Assembly: GCF_014654675.1 (NCBI RefSeq)
Contig: NZ_BNBC01000013.1
Span: forward strand, 79,542-143,541
DNA: 64,000 nt
Source: Streptomyces spiralis
GTDB lineage: Bacteria > Actinomycetota > Actinomycetes > Streptomycetales > Streptomycetaceae
Reading direction: 5' to 3'
This document shows positions 1-8,008 of this stretch, piece after piece (the stretch's first letter is position 1; each line of letters starts with the position of its first letter). The notes under the pieces were generated by a model. It ran no database searches and had not been told where the DNA came from. It worked only from the letters and a program-made list of their open reading frames with translations. The position numbers and the translations under genes were made by a program.

Positions 1-79
1 GGCTTGGACGCCGGTCAGAGGCCGGGCGATCGGGCTGGGGTTGGGCCTCGGGCGGGGCTCGGACATCGGCCAGAGGCCA

Positions 80-103
80 GGCGCCGGGCTGAGGCCCGGC
101 GCC
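80..103. terminator. GC-rich hairpin, likely terminator
   Basis: A perfect 10-bp stem (GGCGCCGGGC / GCCCGGCGCC) with a TGAG loop lies about 100 bases beyond the stop of the minus-strand P-type ATPase gene. The flanking 1-202 region is G-rich, shows degenerate repeats of a GGCCAGAGGCC-like word, and holds no gene I can support. There is no U-tract, as is common for Streptomyces hairpin terminators. It may serve the ATPase gene or a gene entering from the left. Confidence 0.55.
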
Positions 104-202
104 GGGGCTGGGTGGGCGCTGCGGAGGCGGTCGCCTTCCGCGGTCGGGGTCCCGCCGATCCGGCGGACGTGAGCGGGACCGGCTGCGTGCGGCAGGCACA
201 CC

Positions 203-2620
203 TCAGGCGGGGAAGCGGCGGTCGACCTGCTTCCACAGGACCTCCAGGACGATCGCCGCGCCGACGGCGGTGCCCACCGCGAGCCAGGGCATCGCCGTCC
301 CCACCAGCCGCAGCGCGAAGAAGTGCTGGAGCGCGGGCACGGCCAGCACGCACACGAACGCCGCGCCCATCGCGGCCACCAGCGCGATCCGCCACCAGGT
401 GTAGGGGCGGGCGATGATCGCCAGCACCCACATCGAGACCAGGAAGAGCGTGAGCGTGGCCGCGCTGGTCTCCGCGTCGAGCGACTGGGGACCGGTGTAG
501 TGCCGGCGGGCGACCAGGTACGTCACGAACGTCGCCACGGCCGCCACCAGCCCGCCGGGCACCGCGTAGCGCATGACCCGCCGTACGAAGTGCGGCCGCG
601 CCCGTTCCGTGTTCGGGGCGAGCGCCAGGAAGAAGGCGGGGACGCCGATGGTGAGGGTGGACAGCAGGGTCAGGTGCCGGGGCAGGAACGGGTACTCCAC
701 CTGCGAGCACACCACCAGCACGGCCAGCAGCACCGAGTAGACCGTCTTGACCAGGAACAGGGTCGCCACCCGGGTGATGTTGCCGATCACCCGCCGCCCC
801 TCCGCGACCACCGACGGCAGCACGGCGAAGCTGTTGTCCAGCAGCACGATCTGCGCGACCGCCCGGGTGGCCTCCGAACCCGAGCCCATCGACACGCCTA
901 TGTCGGCGTCCTTCAGGGCGAGGACGTCGTTCACGCCGTCACCGGTCATCGCGACCGTGTGCCCGCGCGACTGGAGCGCGCCCACCATGTCCCGCTTCTG
1001 CTGCGGGGTGACCCGCCCGAACACGGTCCCCTCGTCGAGCTCCCGCGCCATCGCCTCCCGCTCGGCGGGCAGCCGGCGGGCGTCGACGGCGGAACCGGCG
1101 AGACCGACCTTGGCGGCCACCGCGCCCACGGAGACCGCGTTGTCACCGGAGATGACCTTGGCGCGGACGTTCTGCTCGGCGAAGTAGCGCAGGGTGTCGG
1201 CGGCGTCGGACCGCAGCCGCTGATCCAGCACGACGAGCGCGGTGGGCACGGCGTCGCGGGCGACCTCGGGGTCGTCCAGCTCGCGGGCGGCACGGGCGAG
1301 CAGCAGGACGCGCAGGCCCCGCGCGTTCAGCAGCCCGGTCTCGGCGAGGGCGGGGGCGTCGGCGGGCAGGAGGACGTCCGGGGCGCCCAGCAGCCAGGTA
1401 CTGGACTCGCCGTTGCCCTCGCTGAAGCTGGCCCCGCTGTACTTGCGGGCGGAGGAGAAGGGCAGCGACTCCACGCACCGCCACTCCTCGCTGTCCGGGC
1501 AGGCGTCGATGATCGCCTGAAGGGAGGCGTTCGGGCGCGGGTCGGACTCGCCGAGGGCGCCGAGGACCTGGCGTACGTACGACTCGTCGTGGCCGTTCAG
1601 CGTCCTGAGCTCGGTGACGTCCATGCCGCCCTCGGTGAGCGTGCCGGTCTTGTCCAGGCAGACGGTGTCGACGCGGGCCAGCCCCTCGATGGCGGGCAGC
1701 TCCTGGACGAGGCACTGCTTGCGGCCCAGCCGGATCACACCGATGGCGAAGGCGACGGAGGTGAGCAGGACCAGCCCCTCGGGGACCATGGGGACGATGC
1801 CGCCGACGGTGCGGGCCAGCGAGTCCTTCAGGTCGGTGTCCTTGACCACGAGCTGGCTGATGACGAGGGCGACGGCGGTCGGGACCATCATCCACGTCAC
1901 GTACTTGAGGATGGTCGAGATGCCGGTGCGCAGCTCGGAGTGGACCAGGGTGAAGCGGGAGGCCTCCTCGGCGAGCCGGGCGGCGTAGGCCTCGCGGCCG
2001 ACCCGGGTGGCCTGGAAGGCGCCGCCGCCCGCGACGACGAAGCTGCCGGACATGACGTGGTCGCCGGGCCGCTTGACGACGGGGTCGGCCTCGCCGGTGA
2101 GCAGCGACTCGTCGATCTCCAGCCTGTCGGCCTCGACGCAGGCGCCGTCGACGGCCACCTTGTCCCCCGGCCCGACCTCGATCACGTCGTCGAGGACGAT
2201 CTCGGAGGCGGAGATCGCGACGGCGGTCCCGTCGCGGCGGACCGTGGGGCGGGCCTCGCCGATGACGGCGAGCGAGTCGAGGGTCTGCTTGGCCCGCCAC
2301 TCCTGGAGGATCCCGATGCCGGTGTTGGCGAGGATCACGAAGCCGAAGAGGCTGTCCTGGATCGGGGCCACGCACAGCATGATCAGCCAGAGCACGCCGA
2401 TGATCGCGTTGAAGCGGGTGAGGACGTTCGCGCGGACGATTTCGGCGAGTGAGCGGCTGCTGCGCACCGGTACGTCGTTGACCTCGCCGCGGGCGAGACG
2501 CTCGGCGACCTCGGCGCGGGTCAGTCCCCCCGCCCGCGTCACCTGCGTCGGCGGGACGGGAAAGGGCACGGGGACGGGGTGCACGGGGTCGAGTTCCGCG
2601 CCCGCGTCGGTGTGGGCCAT
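203..2620 (-). CDS. Cation-translocating P-type ATPase
   Basis: Membrane ATPase of 805 residues that couples ATP hydrolysis to cation transport. The N-terminal cation-ATPase domain (about 30-60) is followed by two helices (72-106), the actuator domain with LTGEADPV (174-181), a helix pair with the PEGL motif (280-283), and the P domain with the phosphorylated aspartate in DKTGTLTE (323-330). The hinge motif GDGVNDVLALKDADIG and six C-terminal helices follow. The CPx motif of heavy-metal ATPases is absent, so a Ca/Mg-type or unassigned substrate is more likely than Cu or Zn; the exact ion is not visible. The ATG start gives a full-length protein. It is separated from the DUF2530 gene by about 120 bases and is probably transcribed alone or with it. 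Confidence 0.93.
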   Translation of the reverse strand: MAHTDAGAELDPVHPVPVPFPVPPTQVTRAGGLTRAEVAERLARGEVNDVPVRSSRSLAEIVRANVLTRFNAIIGVLWLIMLCVAPIQDSLFGFVILANTGIGILQEWRAKQTLDSLAVIGEARPTVRRDGTAVAISASEIVLDDVIEVGPGDKVAVDGACVEADRLEIDESLLTGEADPVVKRPGDHVMSGSFVVAGGGAFQATRVGREAYAARLAEEASRFTLVHSELRTGISTILKYVTWMMVPTAVALVISQLVVKDTDLKDSLARTVGGIVPMVPEGLVLLTSVAFAIGVIRLGRKQCLVQELPAIEGLARVDTVCLDKTGTLTEGGMDVTELRTLNGHDESYVRQVLGALGESDPRPNASLQAIIDACPDSEEWRCVESLPFSSARKYSGASFSEGNGESSTWLLGAPDVLLPADAPALAETGLLNARGLRVLLLARAARELDDPEVARDAVPTALVVLDQRLRSDAADTLRYFAEQNVRAKVISGDNAVSVGAVAAKVGLAGSAVDARRLPAEREAMARELDEGTVFGRVTPQQKRDMVGALQSRGHTVAMTGDGVNDVLALKDADIGVSMGSGSEATRAVAQIVLLDNSFAVLPSVVAEGRRVIGNITRVATLFLVKTVYSVLLAVLVVCSQVEYPFLPRHLTLLSTLTIGVPAFFLALAPNTERARPHFVRRVMRYAVPGGLVAAVATFVTYLVARRHYTGPQSLDAETSAATLTLFLVSMWVLAIIARPYTWWRIALVAAMGAAFVCVLAVPALQHFFALRLVGTAMPWLAVGTAVGAAIVLEVLWKQVDRRFPA

Positions 2621-2739
2621 GCAACCGACGGTACGTGCGGACGCGCGCCTTCACTCGTTGACCTTCGCCCGCCTGCCCGCCCGACTCGGTGGGGACAGGG
2701 ATGAGCGTCCGGGGCTCTTCCCCCCAGGCCCCGCGGGGC

Positions 2740-3027
2740 CTACTCCGCCGACGCCGGGCGTTGCGCGCGGGGCGTTTCGCCGGCGGACGCCGCTCGCTTG
2801 ATCGCCGCGTCGCGCTTGCGGACGTACCAGATGCCGATCAGGCCGAGGCCGGCTCCGGCCAGGCAGGTCCAGAGCCACCAGGTGTGCCCGTGGTCGGCGA
2901 ACCAGCCGTAGAAGGGGAGCTGGACCAGGAAGAGGACGAACCAGACGATCGTGCCGCCGGTGATGGTGGCGACCACGGGGCCCTCCAGGGGCTCCGGCGC
3001 CTCGTGCTTGGGGGTCCACTTCGCCAT
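2740..3027 (-). CDS. DUF2530 family small membrane protein
   Basis: A 95-residue protein with two predicted membrane helices (about 20-42, TGGTIVWFVLFLVQLPFYGW; and 50-68, WWLWTCLAGAGLGLIGIWYV) and a basic, soluble C-terminal tail with KRDAAIKRAA. The pattern, length and position divergent from an NCS2 permease fit the actinobacterial DUF2530 family, whose function is unknown. The ATG start is followed by a charged cytoplasmic stretch (KWTPKHEAPEPLEG). The divergent arrangement shares a 345-bp intergenic region with the permease gene, so joint regulation is possible but not shown. Confidence 0.85.
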   Translation of the reverse strand: MAKWTPKHEAPEPLEGPVVATITGGTIVWFVLFLVQLPFYGWFADHGHTWWLWTCLAGAGLGLIGIWYVRKRDAAIKRAASAGETPRAQRPASAE

Positions 3028-3069
3028 GGGCTCAGCTTACGGCCCGCCACCGGCCAGGGAGGGACGGCC

Positions 3070-3139
3070 CCGAGCCCACCTCCGAGTCCCTCCCGAGCCC
3101 AGCTCCGAGTCCCCCCCGAGCGCATCTCTCAGCCCCCGC
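3070..3139. repeat. Imperfect 22-bp tandem repeat
   Basis: About three copies of a unit beginning CCGAGCCC(A)xCTCCGAGTCCC sit in the gap between the DUF2530 and NCS2 genes. The third copy has diverged. It is non-coding as far as can be judged and looks like a small local expansion. Confidence 0.5.
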
Positions 3140-3208
3140 CCGCGCCCGTCCCGGGCTCCGGCCTCCCTTGGGTCTACGCGCGGAGATTAGCCTTTTCCGC
3201 TTCATATG

Positions 3209-3253
3209 TTCATACTGAAACGGTCTGAGTCTGGCCGTTTCTCTTCGTATGAA
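3209..3253 (+). promoter_or_regulatory. Nested hairpin in the permease leader
   Basis: Two nested perfect stems are visible: TTCATAC (3209-3215) with GTATGAA (3247-3253), and inside it GAAACGG (3217-3223) with CCGTTTC (3235-3241), closing an 11-base loop. The element is AT-rich for this genome and lies 120 bases before the NCS2 permease start. It could be an operator or a 5'-UTR structure. The conserved bases of the purine riboswitch are not recognisable. The rest of 3028-3372 shows only the repeat at 3070-3139 and a probable promoter zone. Confidence 0.45.
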
Positions 3254-3372
3254 ACCCCAACAGAGACGTGGGGGAGACCTGTTGGTGATCGAAGACGGCG
3301 AGACTCGATCACGTTTGAACCCGTTCCACCTCCGGTACTCCCGTACTTCCCTGCATCCCTGAGGTCACCTGC

Positions 3373-4824
3373 ATGTCCACCTCGGCCACCGCCAAGGTCC
3401 CCGCCCCCGAGAAGCCGGGAACGCCGCCCGCGTACGGCGCCCTCGACCGCTACTTCAAGATCTCCGAGCGAGGCAGCTCCCTGCCCCGCGAGATCCGAGG
3501 CGGCTTCGCCACCTTCTTCGCGATGGCCTACATCATCGTGCTGAACCCGATCATCCTCGGCAGCGCGAAGGACATGTACGGGCATCAGCTCGACAACGGC
3601 CAGCTCGTCACCGCCACCGCCCTGACCGCCGCCTTCACCACCCTCCTCATGGGTGTCATCGGCAACGTGCCGATCGCGCTCGCGGCCGGCCTCGGCGTCA
3701 ACACCGTCGTCGCGCTCCAGCTCGCGCCCCGCATGACCTGGCCCGACGCCATGGGCATGGTCGTCCTGGCCGGCTTCGTCGTGATGCTGCTCGTCGCCTC
3801 CGGGCTGCGCGAGCGCGTCATGAACGCCGTGCCGCTCGGCCTGCGCAAGGGCATCTCCATCGGCATCGGCCTGTTCATCATGCTGATCGGCCTCGTCGAC
3901 TCCGGCTTCGTCTCCCGGATCCCGGACGCCGCCCACACCACCGTCCCGCTCCAGCTGGGCGCCGACGGTCACCTCAACGGCTGGCCGGTCCTCGTCTTCG
4001 TCCTGGGTGTGCTGCTCACGCTCGCGCTGATCGTGCGCAAGGTGCCCGGCGCGATCCTGATCTCGATCGTCGCGATGACCGTCGTGGCCGTCGTGATCAA
4101 CGCCGTCGCCCACATCCCGTCCTGGGGCCTGACCACCCCGAAGTGGCCCGGCAACCCGGTGTCCACCCCCGACTTCGGCCTGATCGGCAAGGTCAGCCTG
4201 TTCGGCGGCTTCGACCGGGTCGGCGTGCTGACCGGCATCCTGTTCGTCTTCACCGTGCTGCTGTCCTGCTTCTTCGACGCCATGGGCACGATCATGGGCG
4301 TCGGCGACGAGGCCAAGCTGACCGACGCCCAGGGGCAGATGCCGGGCATCGGCAAGGTCCTCTTCGTCGACGGCATCGCCGTCGCCGCCGGTGGCGCCAG
4401 CTCCTCCTCGGCCACCACCTGCTTCGTGGAGTCGACGGCGGGCGTCGGCGAGGGAGCGCGCACCGGCTTCGCCAACGTCGTCACCGGCGCGCTGTTCGCC
4501 GTGGCGCTCTTCCTCACCCCGGTCGCCACGATGGTCCCGTCCCAGGCGGCCACCCCGGCTCTGGTCGCGGTCGGCTTCCTGATCATGTCCGGGGCGGTCA
4601 AGGAGATCGACTGGGCGGACTACACGATCGCCGTCCCGGCCTTCGTGACGATGCTGATGATGCCGTTCACCTACTCGATCACCAACGGCATCGGCATGGG
4701 CTTCATCACCTTCGTGGCGCTGCGTCTGTCCGCCGGCCGCGGCCGCGAGGTCCCGGTGGCGATGTACGTGGTGGCGGCGGTGTTCGCCTTCTACTACCTG
4801 ATGCCGGCCCTGGGCCTGACCTGA
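3373..4824 (+). CDS. NCS2 family purine permease (AzgA-like)
   Basis: A 483-residue integral membrane protein of the NCS2/AzgA branch (guanine/hypoxanthine/adenine permeases, proton symport). A cytoplasmic N-terminus ending in YFKISERGSSLPREIRGG leads into the first helix (FFAMAYIIVLNPIIL), then about 12-14 helices. The family signature around TCFVESTAGVGEGARTG, carrying the Glu of the substrate site, is intact. The length is normal for the family. The ATG start follows a GAGGTCACC ribosome binding site. A leader hairpin lies upstream. The substrate cannot be narrowed further from sequence alone. Confidence 0.92.
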   Translation: MSTSATAKVPAPEKPGTPPAYGALDRYFKISERGSSLPREIRGGFATFFAMAYIIVLNPIILGSAKDMYGHQLDNGQLVTATALTAAFTTLLMGVIGNVPIALAAGLGVNTVVALQLAPRMTWPDAMGMVVLAGFVVMLLVASGLRERVMNAVPLGLRKGISIGIGLFIMLIGLVDSGFVSRIPDAAHTTVPLQLGADGHLNGWPVLVFVLGVLLTLALIVRKVPGAILISIVAMTVVAVVINAVAHIPSWGLTTPKWPGNPVSTPDFGLIGKVSLFGGFDRVGVLTGILFVFTVLLSCFFDAMGTIMGVGDEAKLTDAQGQMPGIGKVLFVDGIAVAAGGASSSSATTCFVESTAGVGEGARTGFANVVTGALFAVALFLTPVATMVPSQAATPALVAVGFLIMSGAVKEIDWADYTIAVPAFVTMLMMPFTYSITNGIGMGFITFVALRLSAGRGREVPVAMYVVAAVFAFYYLMPALGLT

Positions 4825-4843
4825 TCCCGGTGACCGAGGGGAG

Positions 4844-5026
4844 TCACGGAACCCCGTAGAACCGCTCGGTCTCCTCGACGGCGGCCTGGAACCGCTCGTC
4901 GAAGTCATTGCGAATGAGCGTCCGGACGACATAGTCCTGGACGCTCATTCCTCTTTTCGCGGCATGGGACCGGAGCCGTTCGAGCAGCTCGCAGTCCATG
5001 CGCAGGCTGAGCACATCGGTTCCCAT
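4844..5026 (-). CDS. Ribbon-helix-helix-like small protein
   Basis: A 60-residue protein beginning MGTDVLSLRMDCELLERL, which fits the beta-strand then helix-turn-helix pattern of a CopG/Arc-type ribbon-helix-helix domain (strand about 4-9, helices 11-22 and 27-39), followed by an acidic C-terminal helix. Such proteins bind DNA as dimers and are often antitoxins. No toxin partner is adjacent, so it stands alone between the permease and marR. It is convergent with the permease gene, whose stop is 20 bases away. Confidence 0.75.
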   Translation of the reverse strand: MGTDVLSLRMDCELLERLRSHAAKRGMSVQDYVVRTLIRNDFDERFQAAVEETERFYGVP

Positions 5027-5158
5027 GCAGTCGAGGGTCGCGGCACACTTCCGCGCCGTGTGTCACGTTCCGCGCGTGGATCACCCATATGAGTGACATT
5101 TGTGACCGGTAGTGGTCAGAGTCACCGCACACGTGCGTGTCCCCGGTGGTCCTTAGCG

Positions 5159-5176
5159 AGAGTAATGAGTTACTCT
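5159..5176 (+). promoter_or_regulatory. Probable MarR operator over the marR promoter
   Basis: A perfect dyad, AGAGTAA-TGAG-TTACTCT, ends seven bases before the ATG of the MarR gene. It overlaps TACTCT, a plausible -10 hexamer, and there is little room for a ribosome binding site. The position suits autorepression by the MarR protein and control of the downstream MFS gene. This is inferred from symmetry and position only. Confidence 0.55.
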
Positions 5177-5183
5177 AAAGAAC

Positions 5184-5621
5184 ATGCCGGACCTTAGCCA
5201 TGGCGACGACGCCGCCGCCGTGAACTCCCTGCGATCCGCCGTGATGCGGTTGTCCCGTCGGCTCAAGCACCAGCGGGTCGACGAGTCGCTCAGTCCCACC
5301 GAGATGTCGGTGCTGGGCACCCTCTCCAGATGCGGCAGCGCCACGCCGGGCGAGCTCGCCCGCAAGGAGCACGTGCAGCCGCCGTCGATGACCCGCATCG
5401 TGGCGCTGCTGGAGGCCAAGGGACTGGTCCGGCTGGAGCCGCACCCCGAGGACCGGCGCCAGAAGGTCGTCACCAGGACCGAGCAGGCCGAGACCATGCT
5501 CGAGGAGAGCCGCCGCAAGCGGAACGTCTTCCTGGCCGGCTTGGTCGAGGGCCTCGACGAGGACGAGTGGGCGAAACTGCGCGCGGCCGCCCCCGTGCTG
5601 GAAAAGCTCGCGCATCTCTGA
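5184..5621 (+). CDS. MarR family transcriptional regulator
   Basis: A 145-residue winged-helix regulator. The wHTH spans about residues 40-105: LGTLSRCGSATPGELARKE, then the recognition helix VQPPSMTRIVALLEAKGL and the wing RLEPHPEDRRQKVVTRT. Terminal helices form the dimer interface. It sits 85 bases before an MFS exporter in the same direction, the usual layout for a ligand-responsive repressor of efflux. The dyad at 5159-5176 is a candidate operator. The ATG start fits family alignments; there is no strong ribosome binding site, so the transcript may be nearly leaderless. Confidence 0.92.
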   Translation: MPDLSHGDDAAAVNSLRSAVMRLSRRLKHQRVDESLSPTEMSVLGTLSRCGSATPGELARKEHVQPPSMTRIVALLEAKGLVRLEPHPEDRRQKVVTRTEQAETMLEESRRKRNVFLAGLVEGLDEDEWAKLRAAAPVLEKLAHL

Positions 5622-5706
5622 AGCACATCAGCCGGCGAGTGAGCCGCGGGGGCGGGCGGAGCACGCCCCCGGAGGAGCACACGCAGCCAGAAGGAGGCGA
5701 ACCCCT

Positions 5707-7131
5707 TTGAGTACGGGACCCGGAGCAGCTTCCGCCCCCGCACCGAATCCCTACAACTCCTCGCACACCCACGACTCCTCGCACACCCCCGACTCCCCGA
5801 ACGCCCCGGACTCCCGGAAATCTGCGGACGCCCCCCGCGCTCCCCGCAAGGCCTCGATGTTCAGCTCGCTGAGGATCAGGAACTACCGCCTGTTCTTCCT
5901 GGGCCAGGTCGTTTCCAACACCGGCACCTGGATGCAGCGCATCGCCCAGGACTGGCTGGTGCTCTCCCTCACCGGCTCCTCGGCCGCCGTCGGCATCACC
6001 ACGGCCCTGCAGTTCCTGCCGATGCTGCTCTTCGGCCTCTACGGCGGCGTACTCGTCGACCGTCTGCCCAAGCGGCCCGCGCTGCTGGTCACCCAGTCCT
6101 CGATGGCCCTCACCGGCCTGGCGCTCGCCGCGCTCACGCTCACCGGCCACGTCCAGGTCTGGCACGTCTACCTCGCCGCCTTCGCCGTCGGCCTCGCGAC
6201 CGTCGTCGACAACCCGGCCCGCCAGTCCTTCGTCTCGGAGATGGTCGGCCCGAAGCAGCTGCAGAACGCGGTCAGCCTGAACTCGGCGAACTTCCAGTCC
6301 GCCCGCCTGATCGGCCCCGCCGTCGCGGGTGTCATGATCACCGGCGTGGGCACCGGCTGGGCGTTCCTCGCCAACGGCCTGTCCTTCGTCGCACCGATCG
6401 CCGGCCTGTTGCTGATGCGCGCCCGCGAGCTGCACGTCGTCGAACGTGCCCCGCGCGGCAAGGGCCAGCTGCGTGAGGGCCTGCGCTACGTCGCCGGGCG
6501 CCCCGACCTGATCTGGCCGATCGTCCTGGTCGGCTTCATCGGCACCTTCGGCTTCAACTTCCCGGTGTGGCTGTCGGCGTACGCCGACGACATCTTCCAC
6601 GCCGGGGCCGGCGGCTACAGCCTCTTCAACACCGTGATGGCGATCGGCTCCCTGATCGGCGCCCTGCTCGCGGCCCGCCGCGGCACCGCCCGGATGCGCG
6701 TGCTGATCGCGGCGGCCGCCGCCTTCGGCACCCTGGAGGTCGTGGCCGCGCTGGCCCCGTCGTACTGGCTGTTCGCGCTGCTGATGGCCCCCATCGGCGT
6801 CTTCGGCCTGACGGTCAACGTCACGGCGAACACCGCGGTCCAGATGGCCACCGACCCCGCCATGCGCGGCCGGGTGATGGCCCTGTTCATGATGGTCTTC
6901 GTGGGCGGCACACCGCTGGGCGCCCCCGTGGTCGGCTGGGTCACCGACGCCTACGGCGCCCGGACCGGCTTCGCCCTCGGCGGCGCCATCTCGCTCACCG
7001 CCGCGGTCACCATCGGCCTGGCCCTGGCCCGCGTGGGCGGCCTGCGCCTGGCCGTCGGCTGGCACCACGGCCATCCCCGGGTGCGGTTCGTGCCCCGAGA
7101 GGCCCGCGAGGGGCTGGCGACGGCCGCGTAG
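5707..7131 (+). CDS. MFS transporter (DHA/MFS_3 type exporter)
   Basis: A 474-residue transporter with a TTG start, decided by AGAAGGAGG six bases upstream. The N-terminal 50 residues are low-complexity (Ser/His/Asp/Pro repeats such as SSHTHDSS and SSHTPDSP) and are absent from typical family members. Twelve helices begin at FSSLRIRNYRLFFLGQVVSN, with the family signature NTGTWMQRIAQDWLVL. The Asp-Asn motif VDNPARQSFVSEMV after helix 4 is typical of the MFS_3 (enterobactin exporter-like) group. The gene is probably controlled by the MarR protein encoded just upstream. The substrate is unknown. Confidence 0.9.
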   Translation: MSTGPGAASAPAPNPYNSSHTHDSSHTPDSPNAPDSRKSADAPRAPRKASMFSSLRIRNYRLFFLGQVVSNTGTWMQRIAQDWLVLSLTGSSAAVGITTALQFLPMLLFGLYGGVLVDRLPKRPALLVTQSSMALTGLALAALTLTGHVQVWHVYLAAFAVGLATVVDNPARQSFVSEMVGPKQLQNAVSLNSANFQSARLIGPAVAGVMITGVGTGWAFLANGLSFVAPIAGLLLMRARELHVVERAPRGKGQLREGLRYVAGRPDLIWPIVLVGFIGTFGFNFPVWLSAYADDIFHAGAGGYSLFNTVMAIGSLIGALLAARRGTARMRVLIAAAAAFGTLEVVAALAPSYWLFALLMAPIGVFGLTVNVTANTAVQMATDPAMRGRVMALFMMVFVGGTPLGAPVVGWVTDAYGARTGFALGGAISLTAAVTIGLALARVGGLRLAVGWHHGHPRVRFVPREAREGLATAA

Positions 7132-7164
7132 CCCGGCACTCGGGTGCCCGGCACTCACCCCGCA

Positions 7165-7190
7165 CTCCGGCGCCCCCACGGGCGCCGGAG
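7165..7190 (+). terminator. Hairpin after the MFS gene, with alternative pairing
   Basis: A perfect 11-bp stem, CTCCGGCGCCC / GGGCGCCGGAG, with a CCAC loop lies 34 bases after the MFS stop. A second GGGGCGCCGGAGTG at 7199-7212 can pair with the same left arm, so two mutually exclusive hairpins are possible. It is likely a terminator for marR-MFS, possibly shaping read-through into the next gene. Confidence 0.6.
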
Positions 7191-7271
7191 CCGGTCGCGG
7201 GGCGCCGGAGTGGGCCCCGGCGGACATGCGGACATACGGACAGGCGAGGGCCCCGGCGGGACACTGACCTC

Positions 7272-7844
7272 ATGAGACTCTTCGCCGCCGTACTGCCCCC
7301 CGAGGACGTCATCGGCGCACTCGCGCAGGAGATCGCCGCCCTGAAGAAGCTGCCCGGCGCGGACCGGCTGCGCTGGACCGGGCGCCCGGGGTGGCACTTC
7401 ACGCTCGCCTTCTACGGCGAGGTCGGCGAGGAGCTCCTGCCGGAGCTGTCGGAGCGGCTGGGCAGGGCCGCGCACCGTACCGAACCCTTCGAGATCGCGT
7501 TGCGCGGCGGCGGCCAGTTCGGCCGCGGGAAGGTGCTGTGGACGGGCGCCGACGGCGACCTGCGCACCATGGGGTTCCTCGCCGAGCGCGCGGAGGCCGC
7601 GGCGCGCAGGGCCGGCGTGGAGATGGGGGAGCACCGCCGCTACAAGGCCCACCTGACGGTGGCGCGCGGCCGGGACGTCGTGGACGTACGGCCGCACGTC
7701 CAGGTGCTCACGGGGTTCACCAGCCGCACCTGGACGGTGGACGAGCTGGTCCTCGTCCGCAGCAACCTGCCGAAGTCGGGCGTGGCGGGCGAGCGGCCCC
7801 GCTACGAGCCGGTCGCCCGCTGGGCACTCGGCGGGGCCGGTTAG
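7272..7844 (+). CDS. thpR: RNA 2',3'-cyclic phosphodiesterase
   Basis: A 190-residue member of the 2H phosphoesterase superfamily (ThpR/LigT). It hydrolyses 2',3'-cyclic phosphate ends of RNA to 2'-phosphates. The two catalytic H-x-T/S-x motifs are HFTLAF (about residue 42) and HLTVAR (about residue 127), and the fold runs from MRLFAAVLPPEDV to the C-terminal DELVLVRSNL. The ATG is preferred over an in-frame upstream extension because all family members start with this Phe-Ala-Ala strand. The 29-codon membrane-peptide ORF begins 11 bases after the stop and may be co-transcribed. Confidence 0.9.
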   Translation: MRLFAAVLPPEDVIGALAQEIAALKKLPGADRLRWTGRPGWHFTLAFYGEVGEELLPELSERLGRAAHRTEPFEIALRGGGQFGRGKVLWTGADGDLRTMGFLAERAEAAARRAGVEMGEHRRYKAHLTVARGRDVVDVRPHVQVLTGFTSRTWTVDELVLVRSNLPKSGVAGERPRYEPVARWALGGAG

Positions 7845-7854
7845 TCTCGAATAC

Positions 7855-7944
7855 GTGGACCCGAAAACCCGTAACCGGATCATGGCCGTCGCGCTTGTGC
7901 TGATGTTCGCCGTCGTCGCCCTGGCGGCCGCGCTCGGCAGGTGA
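7855..7944 (+). CDS. 29-residue single-helix membrane peptide
   Basis: A GTG-initiated ORF of 29 codons encodes MDPKTRNRIMAVALVLMFAV and then VALAAALGR: a short basic N-terminus followed by one hydrophobic helix of about 19 residues, so an inner-membrane peptide with its N-terminus in the cytoplasm. It starts 10 bases after the thpR stop, a normal operon spacing. I recall similar peptides being common at this place in Streptomyces, but its function is unknown. It is too short for standard gene callers. Confidence 0.65.
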   Translation: MDPKTRNRIMAVALVLMFAVVALAAALGR

Positions 7945-8008
7945 CGCCGAGCACACCGCGCAGATCGAGCACGGCCGCCGCGGTCGGCCGGTCGGTGACC
8001 GGCCGGTC

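Noticed and set aside
323..2452. 709-codon plus-strand ORF opposite the P-type ATPase gene
   Set aside because: Composition is Gly/Asp/Arg/His-rich, as expected of the antisense of a GC-biased gene. The ATPase frame explains the DNA with all motifs.
3209..3253. Classical purine riboswitch
   Set aside because: The conserved junction and loop bases are not seen; only stems are evident.
4844..5026. Antitoxin of a type II toxin-antitoxin pair
   Set aside because: The ribbon-helix-helix-like protein has no adjacent small toxin ORF on either side.
5470..7227. 585-codon minus-strand ORF
   Set aside because: Antisense of the MFS gene; low-complexity Gly/Asp/Gln/Ala sequence without domain signal.
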